A stretch of 38,861 nucleotides of DNA from Firmicutes bacterium UBA3920 (GTDB lineage: Bacteria; Bacillota; Clostridia; Caldicoprobacterales; Xylanivirgaceae). The first letter of the stretch is position 1; every line of letters begins with the position of its first letter. Positions 1 through 8,688 of this stretch are shown piece by piece. The stretch covers positions 1,188-40,048 of the forward strand of contig DGES01000009.1 in assembly GCA_002386065.1 (NCBI GenBank), given 5' to 3'. The notes under the pieces are model-generated. The model was given only the letters and a program-made list of their open reading frames with translations. It was not told the origin of the DNA and made no database searches. The position numbers were made by a program, and so were the translations under genes.

Positions 1-189
1 TAAAGCATCGTCATCAATTACATCTATGTCTAGTGCCTCTAATGCTTCATATATCTTCTCTATTTGATCTGGTTCTAAGTCAACATCTTCCAGCATGTCC
101 ATAATTTCTTTATAGGTCAAAACACCTTTTTGCTTTCCTGTTTCAATTAGTTCTTTAACCTTATTTTTTTTCATCTCCTCATTTTTCAT
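1..189 (-). CDS. rpoD: RNA polymerase primary sigma factor RpoD/SigA, N-terminal fragment
   Basis: Only the first 63 codons are in the window; the gene runs off the left edge. The translation begins MKNEEMKKNKVKELIETGKQ and continues into a helical stretch with GVLTYKEIMDMLED and an acidic tail. This matches sigma-70 region 1.1, which keeps free sigma from binding DNA and gates the polymerase channel. The ATG at 189 has the SD AAGGAGGGG about 9 nt upstream, lying inside the last codons of dnaG. The stop of dnaG is 4 nt before this start, so the two are almost certainly co-transcribed and translationally coupled, as in the conserved dnaG-rpoD macromolecular-synthesis operon. An in-frame ATG at residue 6 is less likely because its purine tract is too close. 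The identity rests on region 1.1 and context; regions 2-4 are not visible. Confidence 0.88.
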   Translation of the reverse strand, partial: MKNEEMKKNKVKELIETGKQKGVLTYKEIMDMLEDVDLEPDQIEKIYEALEALDIDVIDDDAL

Positions 190-193
190 AGGG

Positions 194-2017
194 CTATCCC
201 CTCCTTTCCCTTTCAAGGACCAAAATTCTTCTACTCAATTCTTGGGCTTTTTGCAATAATAATCGATGCTCTTCCACATCATAAGAATTTTCTTTCTCCA
301 TTTCTGCAATTCTAGTCTGGATGTCTTTTAGTTCATTTTTTAACCTATATTCCTCCAATTGATTTATACAGTCATCTATATATTTACTCATATTATCATA
401 CTCATTTTGGATGTTAAATATCTCAACCATCTGCTGAATCTTTTTTCCATCATGTACATAGTTAAATATCTGCGCTATATTCAGCTCTTTATTGGTCTTT
501 AATATCCTTTCAATTATATCAACAATTTCCTGATGTATATCCAATTGAAACCTGTATTTCCCTAGTCTATCCAGTACTTCCCTAGCTATACTCTCATTTT
601 GCGCCATTAAATTTATAAGACCTCTTTCAGCTGCTATTTGAGAAGATTCTATTTTACCACTTATAGCTACACTAATATGCCTATTGTTGCCAATATCGTT
701 TCTCTTTACACTTGTTTTATTATTTTTCGATTTTATCATAGCAATTTGCCTATATATAAGTTCTGCTTTAAATCCTGTAATTTCTTCCATACGTCTTATA
801 TGGACGTCACGCTTTAAGATATTGTCAACTTCAGCTAATATCTTAGCTGCCTCGGTGGCATATTCTACCCTTCCCTCCTCAGAAGTAAGGTCAAAATCCT
901 GCCTCAATATATCAAGTTTAAAATCTACGGCAGATACAGCTCTATCAAGTAGTTTGTCAAAATAGTCCTTACCATATTCCTTTAGAACATCATCTGGATC
1001 TAAACCATCAGGAAATTTTGCTACCTTAACATCACATCCTGCCTTTGTCAAAACTTCAATACCTCTCAAAGTTGCCTGCTGACCTGCTGTATCTCCATCA
1101 TAGGCTATAATAGCCTCTCCGGCGTATCTCCTTATTAAACTTGCTTGTTCCGAGGTCAAAGCTGTACCCAATGAAGCTACTACATTATGATAACCATATC
1201 TATATAGCGAAATAACATCCATATAGCCTTCTACTATTATAATGTTGGTAAGAGGACGTTTCTTCTTAGCAATATTAAGTCCAAACAATACCCTGCTCTT
1301 GTTAAACACAGGACTTTCAGATGTATTTAAATATTTGGGTAAACTATCATCCATTACTCTACCGCCAAAACCCACTACATAACCACTTTGATTGATTATA
1401 GGAAACATTATACGATTTCTAAATCTATCGTATACATTCCCATCTTTTTCAACAATAATACCAGACTCTATAAGTAATTCCTCCTCAAAACCTTGAGCAA
1501 TAAGATGATTTTTTATATTATCCCAACCTTCAGGGGCAAAACCTAGACCAAATACCTTTATAGTCCTCATGTCTAAACCTCTAGATTTGAGGTATTTAAG
1601 AGCTGATTGCCCTTCCTTAGACATAAGTATCTTATGATAATATCTAGCTGCTTGAGTATTTATATTATATAAATTTTCATTATATGCCCTTATTTCATCA
1701 TATTTAGAAGAATCATATGTCTCTGGTATATGTAAACCTACTCTTTCTGCTAGCATTTTAACGGCATCCACAAATCCAATATTTTCTATTGCCATTATAA
1801 ATGAAAAAACATTGCCTCCTATACCACAACCAAAGCAATGATATATCTGTTTTTCTGGATACACATGGAAAGATGCAGTCTTCTCACTATGGAAAGGACA
1901 TAACGCAAAAAAACCTTTTCCACTAGGTTTTAATACTAAATATTCGGATACAACATCCACTATATCATTTTGCATTCGAACTTCTTCTATAAAATCCTCG
2001 GGAATAAATTTAGCCAT
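194..2017 (-). CDS. dnaG: DNA primase DnaG
   Basis: Synthesises RNA primers for Okazaki fragments at the replication fork, working with DnaB helicase. The 607-aa length is normal. The N-terminal zinc ribbon is C40-x2-H43 ... C61-x2-C64, which binds template DNA. The catalytic TOPRIM core is visible as EGYMDV with E263 and YDGD with D307 and D309, the metal-binding acidic residues. The C-terminal third, rich in charged helices, corresponds to the DnaB-interacting domain and is poorly conserved, as usual. The ATG at 2017 follows AGGTGAGAAT, an acceptable SD. It lies directly upstream of rpoD and is separated from dgt by 267 bp. A degenerate second copy of the region around its start codon lies about 100 bp upstream (2118-2148). 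Confidence 0.97.
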   Translation of the reverse strand: MAKFIPEDFIEEVRMQNDIVDVVSEYLVLKPSGKGFFALCPFHSEKTASFHVYPEKQIYHCFGCGIGGNVFSFIMAIENIGFVDAVKMLAERVGLHIPETYDSSKYDEIRAYNENLYNINTQAARYYHKILMSKEGQSALKYLKSRGLDMRTIKVFGLGFAPEGWDNIKNHLIAQGFEEELLIESGIIVEKDGNVYDRFRNRIMFPIINQSGYVVGFGGRVMDDSLPKYLNTSESPVFNKSRVLFGLNIAKKKRPLTNIIIVEGYMDVISLYRYGYHNVVASLGTALTSEQASLIRRYAGEAIIAYDGDTAGQQATLRGIEVLTKAGCDVKVAKFPDGLDPDDVLKEYGKDYFDKLLDRAVSAVDFKLDILRQDFDLTSEEGRVEYATEAAKILAEVDNILKRDVHIRRMEEITGFKAELIYRQIAMIKSKNNKTSVKRNDIGNNRHISVAISGKIESSQIAAERGLINLMAQNESIAREVLDRLGKYRFQLDIHQEIVDIIERILKTNKELNIAQIFNYVHDGKKIQQMVEIFNIQNEYDNMSKYIDDCINQLEEYRLKNELKDIQTRIAEMEKENSYDVEEHRLLLQKAQELSRRILVLERERRG

Positions 2018-2148
2018 ATTCTCACCTGACTTTTACCCGTAATATATCAATTCGACAGATTGTTCTATTTTCCTCCTTCATTTCGTAGATTGTTTTTTGT
2101 TTTTATCTCTGGAAAACAAATTTAGCCACAATATATCATATTTCGACA
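2006..2148. repeat. degenerate direct duplication around the dnaG start
   Basis: Two blocks near the dnaG start codon recur upstream in the same order. AAATTTAGCCA (plus strand) is at 2006-2016, where it encodes the dnaG start, and again at 2118-2128. AATATATCA followed after 1 or 3 nt by TTCGACA is at 2041-2057 and again at 2130-2148. The offsets are 112 and 91 bp, so the copies differ by a 21-nt indel that holds the true SD region. The upstream copy would read VAKFVFQR then stop after a GTG, so it is not a functional start. It looks like an old local duplication, or possibly a repeated operator. Confidence 0.45.
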
Positions 2149-2284
2149 TGCAATGTCTTTTTCCCTTCTTTATATAGGCTTCCCTATCAATTAAAATAAA
2201 TTAAATTCAAAACTATAAAAAATTGACAACTTTAATCCATCTAATCATTTTTTGAGATTATATAAAACTATAAAAACCATATTT

Positions 2285-3280
2285 TTAAAATACATGAAAA
2301 CCAGGAACAAAAATTTCTTCATATAATCTTATAGCATATCTATCAGTCATACCTGCTATATAATCACATACTACTTGTTCTTTACCATATATATCTATAA
2401 AACATAGATACTCATCTGGCAAATCATCAACGTGTTTAATAAAATAATTGAATAATCCCTCTATTATATGCATTGCCTTTTTTTCTTCTTTCTTTGCAGC
2501 TCTATTCATATATACCCTATCAAACATAAATACACGTAATTTTTCAGTTGCCTTTTCAACTTCTTCACCCATCTTCACATAAGGCTTATTCGTACTATTG
2601 TATACTACATCAACTACCATATTATGAATTCTCCTTCCATGGGTCTCCCCTAATATATCTACACAGTCTTTAGGTAAGTCATCTATTTTTATAATCCCTG
2701 CTCTAATAGCATCATCAATATCATGATTGATGTAAGCTATTCGATCACTTATATTAACCACTTGTCCTTCTAGGGTATACGGGGTCTTCTCTTTTATGTG
2801 ATTGAGAACACCATCACGAGTCTCCCATGTAAGGTTTAGACCATCTCCACCTTCTAAAATATCTACAACGCGCAAACTATGCTCATTATGTCTAAACCCA
2901 TCTGTCTTAAGTTCATTTAAAATTGTTTCTCCTGCATGTCCAAAAGGTGTATGCCCTAAATCGTGTCCTAAAGCTATTGCCTCCGTCAAGTCTTCATTAA
3001 GTCTAAGGGCACGAGCTATTGTTCTTGCTACTTGAGATACTTCAAGGGTATGTGTTAATCGTGTTCGGTAATGATCTCCTTCAGGTGCAATGAAAACCTG
3101 TGTCTTATGCTTGAGCCTCCTAAAAGACTTGCAATGAATTATTCTATCTCTATCTCGCTGAAATTCTGTCCGAATGGTACATCTATCTTGAGGAAAAGTC
3201 CTTCCTCTTGTTTGACTGCTCAATTGGGCATAACTTGATAGATATTTCTCCTCTAAGCCTTCTATATCTTCCCTTAGCAT
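2285..3280 (-). CDS. dgt: dGTP triphosphohydrolase-like HD protein (Dgt family)
   Basis: Predicted to hydrolyse dNTPs, classically dGTP, to the nucleoside and triphosphate, so helping set dNTP pools. With the start at 3280 the protein has 331 residues. The HD metal site is visible: RLTHTLEV with H77, then GHDLGHTPFGHAG with H106-D107, the signature of the Dgt/SAMHD-like family. An N-terminal Arg-rich block (RTEFQRDRDRIIHC) is typical of the shorter, Gram-positive dGTPase-like proteins. I prefer the ATG at 3280 to the upstream ATG at 3334 because it follows AGGTGAT and gives the family's usual N-terminus; the extra 18 residues are hydrophobic and unlike the family. It sits between ppdK and dnaG. 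Substrate preference cannot be read from the sequence. Confidence 0.9.
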   Translation of the reverse strand: MLREDIEGLEEKYLSSYAQLSSQTRGRTFPQDRCTIRTEFQRDRDRIIHCKSFRRLKHKTQVFIAPEGDHYRTRLTHTLEVSQVARTIARALRLNEDLTEAIALGHDLGHTPFGHAGETILNELKTDGFRHNEHSLRVVDILEGGDGLNLTWETRDGVLNHIKEKTPYTLEGQVVNISDRIAYINHDIDDAIRAGIIKIDDLPKDCVDILGETHGRRIHNMVVDVVYNSTNKPYVKMGEEVEKATEKLRVFMFDRVYMNRAAKKEEKKAMHIIEGLFNYFIKHVDDLPDEYLCFIDIYGKEQVVCDYIAGMTDRYAIRLYEEIFVPGFHVF

Positions 3281-3969
3281 ATCATCACCTAAACATAATA
3301 TATTTAACAAACCCCTGTATATCATATATAACACTTATATATATAATTAAACCTACAAATATCATATTAGCTTCTATTTATATATACAACATAGATTCCC
3401 TTTTATCCTTCTTATTCTTTAAAAATATTATTAATTTAATAGCTACATAAGAAATGAGCCATACTTCTAAATAAGTATGACTCTAGCTGATCTAATTAGC
3501 TCTTTTATTTATTTGAATATTCCTTCACCTTTGCCCGTACTTCATAGCTAATGGAACATTTTTTACTCTAGTGTCAGTGCAATATTTTTAACAAAAAACA
3601 TAATTTCTGTTAATAATTTGGATGACAATTTTACTGAAACTGATTTTACCAGTAATAAAGAACTCTTTACTATCCTCTATTACTTCTAGAATTTTTTCAT
3701 AATGACTATATCCTTCTTCAAACTCATCTTGATAAAAATTTATGTGTTTTTTAAGTAGTTGTTCAGAAAAACATATCCAAAAAAAGCATTGATATACCAT
3801 TGTTTTATAAATCACAACGCCCTGTTCCGTGAAAAACAGAGCGTTGCTTCATTATATAATATACACTTCAACGGTAAGGTCTTACCACTGACGTTTCCGC
3901 AAATAATTGCCGTTTTCCTTGCAAAAAGCCAACACCTACTCGTAATCTATCTTAAAATCAAAGTGTCGA
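3281..3969. other. 689-bp gap without a convincing gene; hairpins and a possible ORF remnant
   Basis: The stretch between dgt and ppdK is very AT-rich. It holds a hairpin at 3456-3483 (CATACTT/AAGTATG, extended by GAG/CTC across one mismatch), the larger hairpin at 3815-3846, and a palindrome GGTAAG-GT-CTTACC at 3873-3886. A 75-codon minus-strand frame (3588-3815) has an acidic middle and a basic-hydrophobic end, but no SD and no family I recognise. It may be a decayed gene fragment. No promoter stands out, though the dgt promoter should be near the low end. Confidence 0.5.
3815..3846 (-). other. strong RNA hairpin downstream of ppdK, consistent with a minus-strand transcript
   Basis: On the minus strand CAACGCTCTGTT pairs with AACAGGGCGTTG around a loop of about 8 nt, giving a 12-bp stem with one U-G wobble. 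On the plus strand the same position is a C-A mismatch, so the structure is favoured in minus-strand RNA, the direction of ppdK transcription. It starts about 124 nt past the ppdK stop. What follows is not a clean U-run, so it may be a weak terminator, a 3'-end-stabilising hairpin or part of a small RNA. Confidence 0.5.
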
Positions 3970-6603
3970 TTACTTCCCTTCCTTAGTAACGATAGCTGCC
4001 TGGGCTGCTGCAAGTCTTGCAATGGGCACACGGAAAGGTGAGCAAGATACATAGTCAAGTCCTATCTTATGACAAAACTCAATTGAACTTGGATCGCCAC
4101 CATGTTCACCACATATACCAAGGTGAATATCTGGTCTTGTGGATGTACCTAGTTTAACAGCTGTCTCCATAAGCTTACCTACACCTACTTGATCTATCCT
4201 TGAAAATGGATCAAATTCAAATATTCCTTTATCATAATAGTCATCCAAGAACTTGGCTGCGTCATCCCTTGAAAAACCAAATGTCATCTGTGTCATATCA
4301 TTTGTTCCAAAGGAGAAGAACGCTGCTTCCTTAGCTATCTCATCAGCAGTAAGGGCTGCCCTTGGTACCTCTACCATAGTACCTACAAGATATTCTATCT
4401 CTACACCAGTTTCTTCCATTACGGCCTTAGCAGCCTTATCTATGGCAGCCTTTACATATTCTAGTTCTTTTACCTCTCCAACTAAAGGAACCATAATTTC
4501 TGGTACTATGTTATAGCCTTTCTCTTGATTTACCTCAATTGCAGCCTCAATTATAGCCCTCGCCTGCATCTCAGCTATTTCAGGATAAGTAACCGCCAGA
4601 CGACATCCTCTATGTCCCAGCATTGGATTAAATTCTTGTAAGCTATCAACTATGCCCTTTAGTTCTTCAAAAGACATATCCATCTGATCTGCTAGTGCTT
4701 TTATATCTTTTTCATTATGTGGCAAGAACTCATGTAGTGGAGGATCAAGTAATCTTACCGTAACAGGTCGGCCTTCCATTGCCTCATATATTCCCTTAAA
4801 GTCAGCCTTTTGTATAGGTAAAAGTTTTGCAAGTGCCTTTCTCCTTTGTTCTTCTGTCCGTGATACTATCATTTCACGCATAGCAGGTATCCTATCTTCC
4901 TCAAAGAACATATGCTCTGTTCTGCAAAGTCCAATACCCTCTGCACCAAATTCCACAGCTTGTGCTGCATCTCTTGGTGTATCTGCATTTGTCCTTACTT
5001 TAAGGGTACGAACTTCATCTGCCCATCCCATGAACGTAGCAAAATCTCCTGTAACAGTAGGAATCTGTGTCTCAATGGCCTCACCATATACATAGCCTGT
5101 ATTGCCATCTAGTGATATAAAGTCACCTTCTTTATATTTCTTTCCCTGGGCAATGAAATACTTTTCAGCTTCATTTATTTGTATATCATGGCATCCAGCA
5201 ACACAACATCTACCCATTCCACGTGCAACAACAGCCGCATGGGATGTCATGCCTCCTCTGCCTGTTAGTATTCCTTCAGCTACATGCATACCCTCTATAT
5301 CTTCAGGAGAAGTTTCTACTCGTACTAGTATTACCTTCTCGCCTCTTTCACTTGCTTCTACTGCAGATTCTGCACTAAAGTATATCCTTCCAGTAGCAGC
5401 TCCTGGTGATGCAGGCAATCCCTTGGCAATAGGTTCTGCAGATTTTAAAGCATCTGGATTAAATGTAGGGTGAAGTAATGTATCCAACTGTTTTGGTTCT
5501 ACACGAAGTAATGCCTCTTCTTTCGTTATTTTACCTTCATTAACCATATCAACCGCTATTTTGATAGCAGCAGTTGCTGTCCTCTTTCCGCTTCTTGTCT
5601 GTAATATATATAGTTTTCCACGTTCAATCGTAAACTCAATATCCTGCATATCACGATAGTGATCTTCTAATTTTTGAGTAATCTCCACAAACTGCTTGTA
5701 GAGCTCAGGTTTTACTTCTTGCAATTTAGATATAGGCTCTGGCGTACGTATTCCAGCAACAACATCTTCACCCTGGGCATTCATTAGATACTCTCCATAA
5801 AGTCTATTTTCGCCAGTAGAAGGATCTCTCGTAAATGCTACGCCTGTACCAGAGTCATCTCCCATATTACCAAATACCATAGCTTGTACATTTACTGCCG
5901 TACCCCAATCACCGGGTATATCGTTGAGTCTTCTATATACGATAGCCCTTGGATTATTCCACGATCTAAATACAGCCTCAATAGCTTCAATAAGCTGGTT
6001 CTTTGGATCTTGAGGAAATTCTTCTCCCAACTCTTTTTTATAGAGTGCTTTAAATTCTTCTACAACATCTTTAAGAGCATCTGCAGATAGATCAGCATCA
6101 TTTATTACTCCCTCACGTTCTTTTATTCTATCAAATATTTCATCGAACTTGCTCTTATCAATGCCCTTAACTACATCAGAAAACATCTGGATAAAACGTC
6201 GATAACTGTCATAGGCAAATCTCTCATTATTTGTAAGCTTTGCTAACCCTTTGACTGTTTCATCATTTAAACCTAAGTTTAATATAGTATCCATCATACC
6301 AGGCATAGATACTCTAGCACCTGAACGAACTGATACTAGAAACGGATTGTTTGGATCGCCAAATTTTTTACCTACTAATTTTTCGGTTTTTTCCAACGCT
6401 TCATAGATCTGTTCTAATATCTCATCTGATATTTTTTCACCATCTTCGTAATACTTAATACAAGCTTCTGTAGTTACCGTAAATCCCTGTGGGACTGGTA
6501 GACCCAATTTTGTCATCTCGCATAAATTTGCACCTTTACCGCCAAGTAAATTGCGCATACTAGCGTCGCCTTCGCTAAATAGATATACATACTTCTTTGA
6601 CAT
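3970..6603 (-). CDS. ppdK: pyruvate, phosphate dikinase (PPDK)
   Basis: Interconverts pyruvate + ATP + Pi and phosphoenolpyruvate + AMP + PPi; in anaerobic Firmicutes it often runs in the glycolytic direction with pyrophosphate, or supports gluconeogenesis. The 877 residues match the Clostridium symbiosum type. The N-terminal ATP-grasp domain has GGKGANLCEM (21-30) and SVRSGARVSMPGMMDT (91-106). The phosphohistidine domain has GGMTSHAAVVARG with catalytic H455. The C-terminal PEP/pyruvate barrel ends in GICGEHGGDP with catalytic C831. The ATG at 6603 follows the SD GGAGG in ACAGGAGGCGTGATGT. The usual companion, a PPDK regulatory kinase/phosphatase (YqfL family), is not in the window. A sigma-A-like promoter lies about 90 nt upstream. 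Confidence 0.98.
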   Translation of the reverse strand: MSKKYVYLFSEGDASMRNLLGGKGANLCEMTKLGLPVPQGFTVTTEACIKYYEDGEKISDEILEQIYEALEKTEKLVGKKFGDPNNPFLVSVRSGARVSMPGMMDTILNLGLNDETVKGLAKLTNNERFAYDSYRRFIQMFSDVVKGIDKSKFDEIFDRIKEREGVINDADLSADALKDVVEEFKALYKKELGEEFPQDPKNQLIEAIEAVFRSWNNPRAIVYRRLNDIPGDWGTAVNVQAMVFGNMGDDSGTGVAFTRDPSTGENRLYGEYLMNAQGEDVVAGIRTPEPISKLQEVKPELYKQFVEITQKLEDHYRDMQDIEFTIERGKLYILQTRSGKRTATAAIKIAVDMVNEGKITKEEALLRVEPKQLDTLLHPTFNPDALKSAEPIAKGLPASPGAATGRIYFSAESAVEASERGEKVILVRVETSPEDIEGMHVAEGILTGRGGMTSHAAVVARGMGRCCVAGCHDIQINEAEKYFIAQGKKYKEGDFISLDGNTGYVYGEAIETQIPTVTGDFATFMGWADEVRTLKVRTNADTPRDAAQAVEFGAEGIGLCRTEHMFFEEDRIPAMREMIVSRTEEQRRKALAKLLPIQKADFKGIYEAMEGRPVTVRLLDPPLHEFLPHNEKDIKALADQMDMSFEELKGIVDSLQEFNPMLGHRGCRLAVTYPEIAEMQARAIIEAAIEVNQEKGYNIVPEIMVPLVGEVKELEYVKAAIDKAAKAVMEETGVEIEYLVGTMVEVPRAALTADEIAKEAAFFSFGTNDMTQMTFGFSRDDAAKFLDDYYDKGIFEFDPFSRIDQVGVGKLMETAVKLGTSTRPDIHLGICGEHGGDPSSIEFCHKIGLDYVSCSPFRVPIARLAAAQAAIVTKEGK

Positions 6604-6692
6604 ACATCACGCCTCCTGTTTATGTAAAATTTATTTTATCAGCTGTACAACAGCGTCACCTTATAACATGACAAAAACAATACCTTCTCTAT

Positions 6693-6719
6693 ATTATACA
6701 ACTTTTTAGTATAGGTCAA
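6693..6719 (-). promoter_or_regulatory. candidate sigma-A promoter of ppdK
   Basis: On the minus strand a perfect -10 TATAAT (6698-6693) is preceded by TTGACC (6719-6714). The spacer is only 15 nt; shifting to AGTTGA gives 17. It lies in the 140-bp gap between recO and ppdK, and would give a leader of about 85 nt. Confidence 0.55.
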
Positions 6720-6743
6720 CTTTTTTTATTATTTTTTTTAGTT

Positions 6744-7490
6744 TCATGCTTTGAGCCTCTCGATAAACTCCTTTGCTTTTGCATAACGCTCTAAACGCTG
6801 GGCTAAATATTGTTCCATCAGATGACTAAGTTCAGATCTCACTTGAGGAGTAAATTTTAAATTTTTCAGTTTATTAAGATCTGTATTCAATATATATCTC
6901 ATAGTCTGGAGTGTGCCCATGTGTATATTGTAACCAGTTTTTTCTCTATCATAACAGTCCTTACATACAACACCGCCATTATATATGCTAAACCTATCAA
7001 CGTCAGATACAGTTCTATCACAATATACACATCTTTCAAGCTTAGGTCTATAACCTAGTATATCAGATAATTTCATCTGATATATATTATTTATATCCTC
7101 TGGACACATATCCGAATATGCAAGCATAGTAATAGAATAGAGCAGTAGATAGAAGAGGGGATAACTCCCCTCTTCAGGATTTGCAGATATTTCAGTTAGA
7201 TTCAATATATAGGTACCATATGCAAATCTCTCTACATCATTTCTAATATCAAAGAATACATCGTTTATATCAGCACCTGTCAATATATATATATCCCTAT
7301 ATTCAAACAGCATATAGTCACAATAACTAAATAATTCACTTGCTGACAGAAATCTACTCTTTTGCTTCCTACAACCCCTAGCAAGAACTTGTATCTTACC
7401 TCTATCTGGGGTCAAAATAGTAAGCATTCTATCTGCCTCTTTGAAATTAGAGTACCTTAGGACTATCCCCTGCATGGGCACTATCTTCAT
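6744..7490 (-). CDS. recO: DNA repair protein RecO
   Basis: RecO is the annealing and RecA-loading mediator of the RecFOR pathway, binding SSB and RecR during gap repair. The translated start MKIVPMQGIVLRYSNFKEAD and the early block LTPDRGKIQVLARGCRK are typical of its N-terminal OB-fold. A four-cysteine zinc site follows (CVYCDR ... CKDCYD), present in many Gram-positive RecO proteins. I place the start at the ATG at 7490, behind GAGGAGGCAGATA, rather than at the upstream in-frame codon at 7505, which overlaps that SD. This gives 248 residues. The 5' end overlaps yqzL by 44 nt in another frame, so the two are probably translationally coupled. It is the last gene of the era-yqzL-recO run. Confidence 0.93.
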   Translation of the reverse strand: MKIVPMQGIVLRYSNFKEADRMLTILTPDRGKIQVLARGCRKQKSRFLSASELFSYCDYMLFEYRDIYILTGADINDVFFDIRNDVERFAYGTYILNLTEISANPEEGSYPLFYLLLYSITMLAYSDMCPEDINNIYQMKLSDILGYRPKLERCVYCDRTVSDVDRFSIYNGGVVCKDCYDREKTGYNIHMGTLQTMRYILNTDLNKLKNLKFTPQVRSELSHLMEQYLAQRLERYAKAKEFIERLKA

Positions 7491-7599
7491 TATCTGCCTC
7501 CTCATTCTTTTCCCCTTGGCAATCTATGAATCCTTTATAGAGAAGATAACTCTCTATATGTCCGCTATTTTCAAATATGCGCCACATCAATTCTTTCAT
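7447..7599 (-). CDS. yqzL: YqzL-family small protein
   Basis: A 50-residue protein beginning MKELMWRIFENSGHIESYLL, matching the short conserved N-terminus of the YqzL family (Met, then W-x2-F-x2-[ST]-G-x-I-x2-Y-L-x-[YF]-K). The family is found almost only between era and recO in Firmicutes, exactly the position here. Its function is unknown. The chosen ATG at 7599 follows GGGGAGG with about 5 nt spacing; an in-frame upstream codon at 7641 has no SD. The C-terminal half is acidic and low-complexity (EKNEEADNEDSAHAGD). Its 3' end overlaps the recO start by 44 nt. Recognition rests on the N-terminal motif and on synteny. Confidence 0.82.
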   Translation of the reverse strand: MKELMWRIFENSGHIESYLLYKGFIDCQGEKNEEADNEDSAHAGDSPKVL

Positions 7600-7703
7600 A
7601 TACTTGCCTCCCCAAACGTATAATTCTACTATATATAACACATAATTTTACTATATATATTAGATTGCCCAAGAGTTTTCGTGTTTATTCGATATAAAAT
7701 TTG

Positions 7704-8594
7704 TTATTTATAACCTAAATCTTTCAGTACACCAATATTATTACGCCAGTCATCCTTTATTTTTACCCAAAGTTCAAGATAGACCTGTACTCCTAAAAGT
7801 CTCTCTATATCTTTTCTCGCCTTGCTACCTATCTTTTGTAGCATCCTTCCCTGTTTCCCAATTATAATTCCTTTATGTGATTTTTTTTCACAATATATGG
7901 TTGCCCTTATATCCACAAGAGGCCTATCATCCCGCTCTTCCATATGTGTTATTTCAACGCCAATACCATGAGGTACCTCATCATGAAGACATTCCAGGGC
8001 TTTCTCTCTTATAATTTCTGATATTATAAATTGCTCCGGCTGATCAGTTATCATATCAGGAGGATAATATTGGGGACCATAAGGCATATATTCTACAAGA
8101 ATAGATTCAAGTTTTGAGATATTATTGCCCTGCAATGCCGATATAGGCACTATTTCTTTTGCTATACCCATATTCTCAAACTCTTTTATGCCCTCTTCCA
8201 CTTGAAATGGTTCAGATATATCTATTTTATTTAATACCACTATAACTGGTATATTGACATCTTTAAGCGACTCGGCAATACGCCTATCCCCACCTCCTAT
8301 TCCATCTGCTATATCCACTACAAATAAAATAGCATCAACATCGTCAAATACACTTCTTACTGTCTTTATCATATAATTGCCTAACTCATTCTTAGGCCTA
8401 TGGATTCCAGGAGTGTCAATAAATATTATCTGATAGTCATCTCGTGTAAGCACACATTGTATTTGATTTCGAGTAGTTTGGGGTTTATCAGATACTATAG
8501 CCATCTTTTGACCTATAAGTGCATTCATTATAGTAGATTTGCCTACATTGGGTCTGCCTATTATTGCAACAAACCCTGACCTATGTCTTGCCAT
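7704..8594 (-). CDS. era: GTPase Era
   Basis: Era is an essential GTPase that binds the 3' end of 16S rRNA and assists 30S subunit maturation. The 296-residue protein shows G1 GRPNVGKS (13-20), G3 DTPG (60-63) and G4 NKID (122-125). The C-terminal KH RNA-binding domain has GIIIGKQGRMLQKIG. The ATG at 8594 has the purine-rich SD AGGAAGTGAAGAGG. It follows ybeY by 94 bp with neither dgkA nor cdd between them, unlike Bacillus subtilis, and is followed by yqzL and recO. Its neighbour ybeY also acts in 16S rRNA maturation, so the cluster is functionally coherent. Confidence 0.98.
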   Translation of the reverse strand: MARHRSGFVAIIGRPNVGKSTIMNALIGQKMAIVSDKPQTTRNQIQCVLTRDDYQIIFIDTPGIHRPKNELGNYMIKTVRSVFDDVDAILFVVDIADGIGGGDRRIAESLKDVNIPVIVVLNKIDISEPFQVEEGIKEFENMGIAKEIVPISALQGNNISKLESILVEYMPYGPQYYPPDMITDQPEQFIISEIIREKALECLHDEVPHGIGVEITHMEERDDRPLVDIRATIYCEKKSHKGIIIGKQGRMLQKIGSKARKDIERLLGVQVYLELWVKIKDDWRNNIGVLKDLGYK

Positions 8595-8688
8595 ATCCTC
8601 TTCACTTCCTCACCTAAAATTCCTTAAAGAAAATATCTTAGTAAATGTCCTAAAAATTGTTCATCAAAAAAATAGCTCGTAGTATATT

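Noticed and set aside
5102..5473. 123-codon plus-strand frame opposite ppdK
   Set aside because: Antisense shadow of the strongly conserved PPDK phosphohistidine region; no SD and no recognisable protein.
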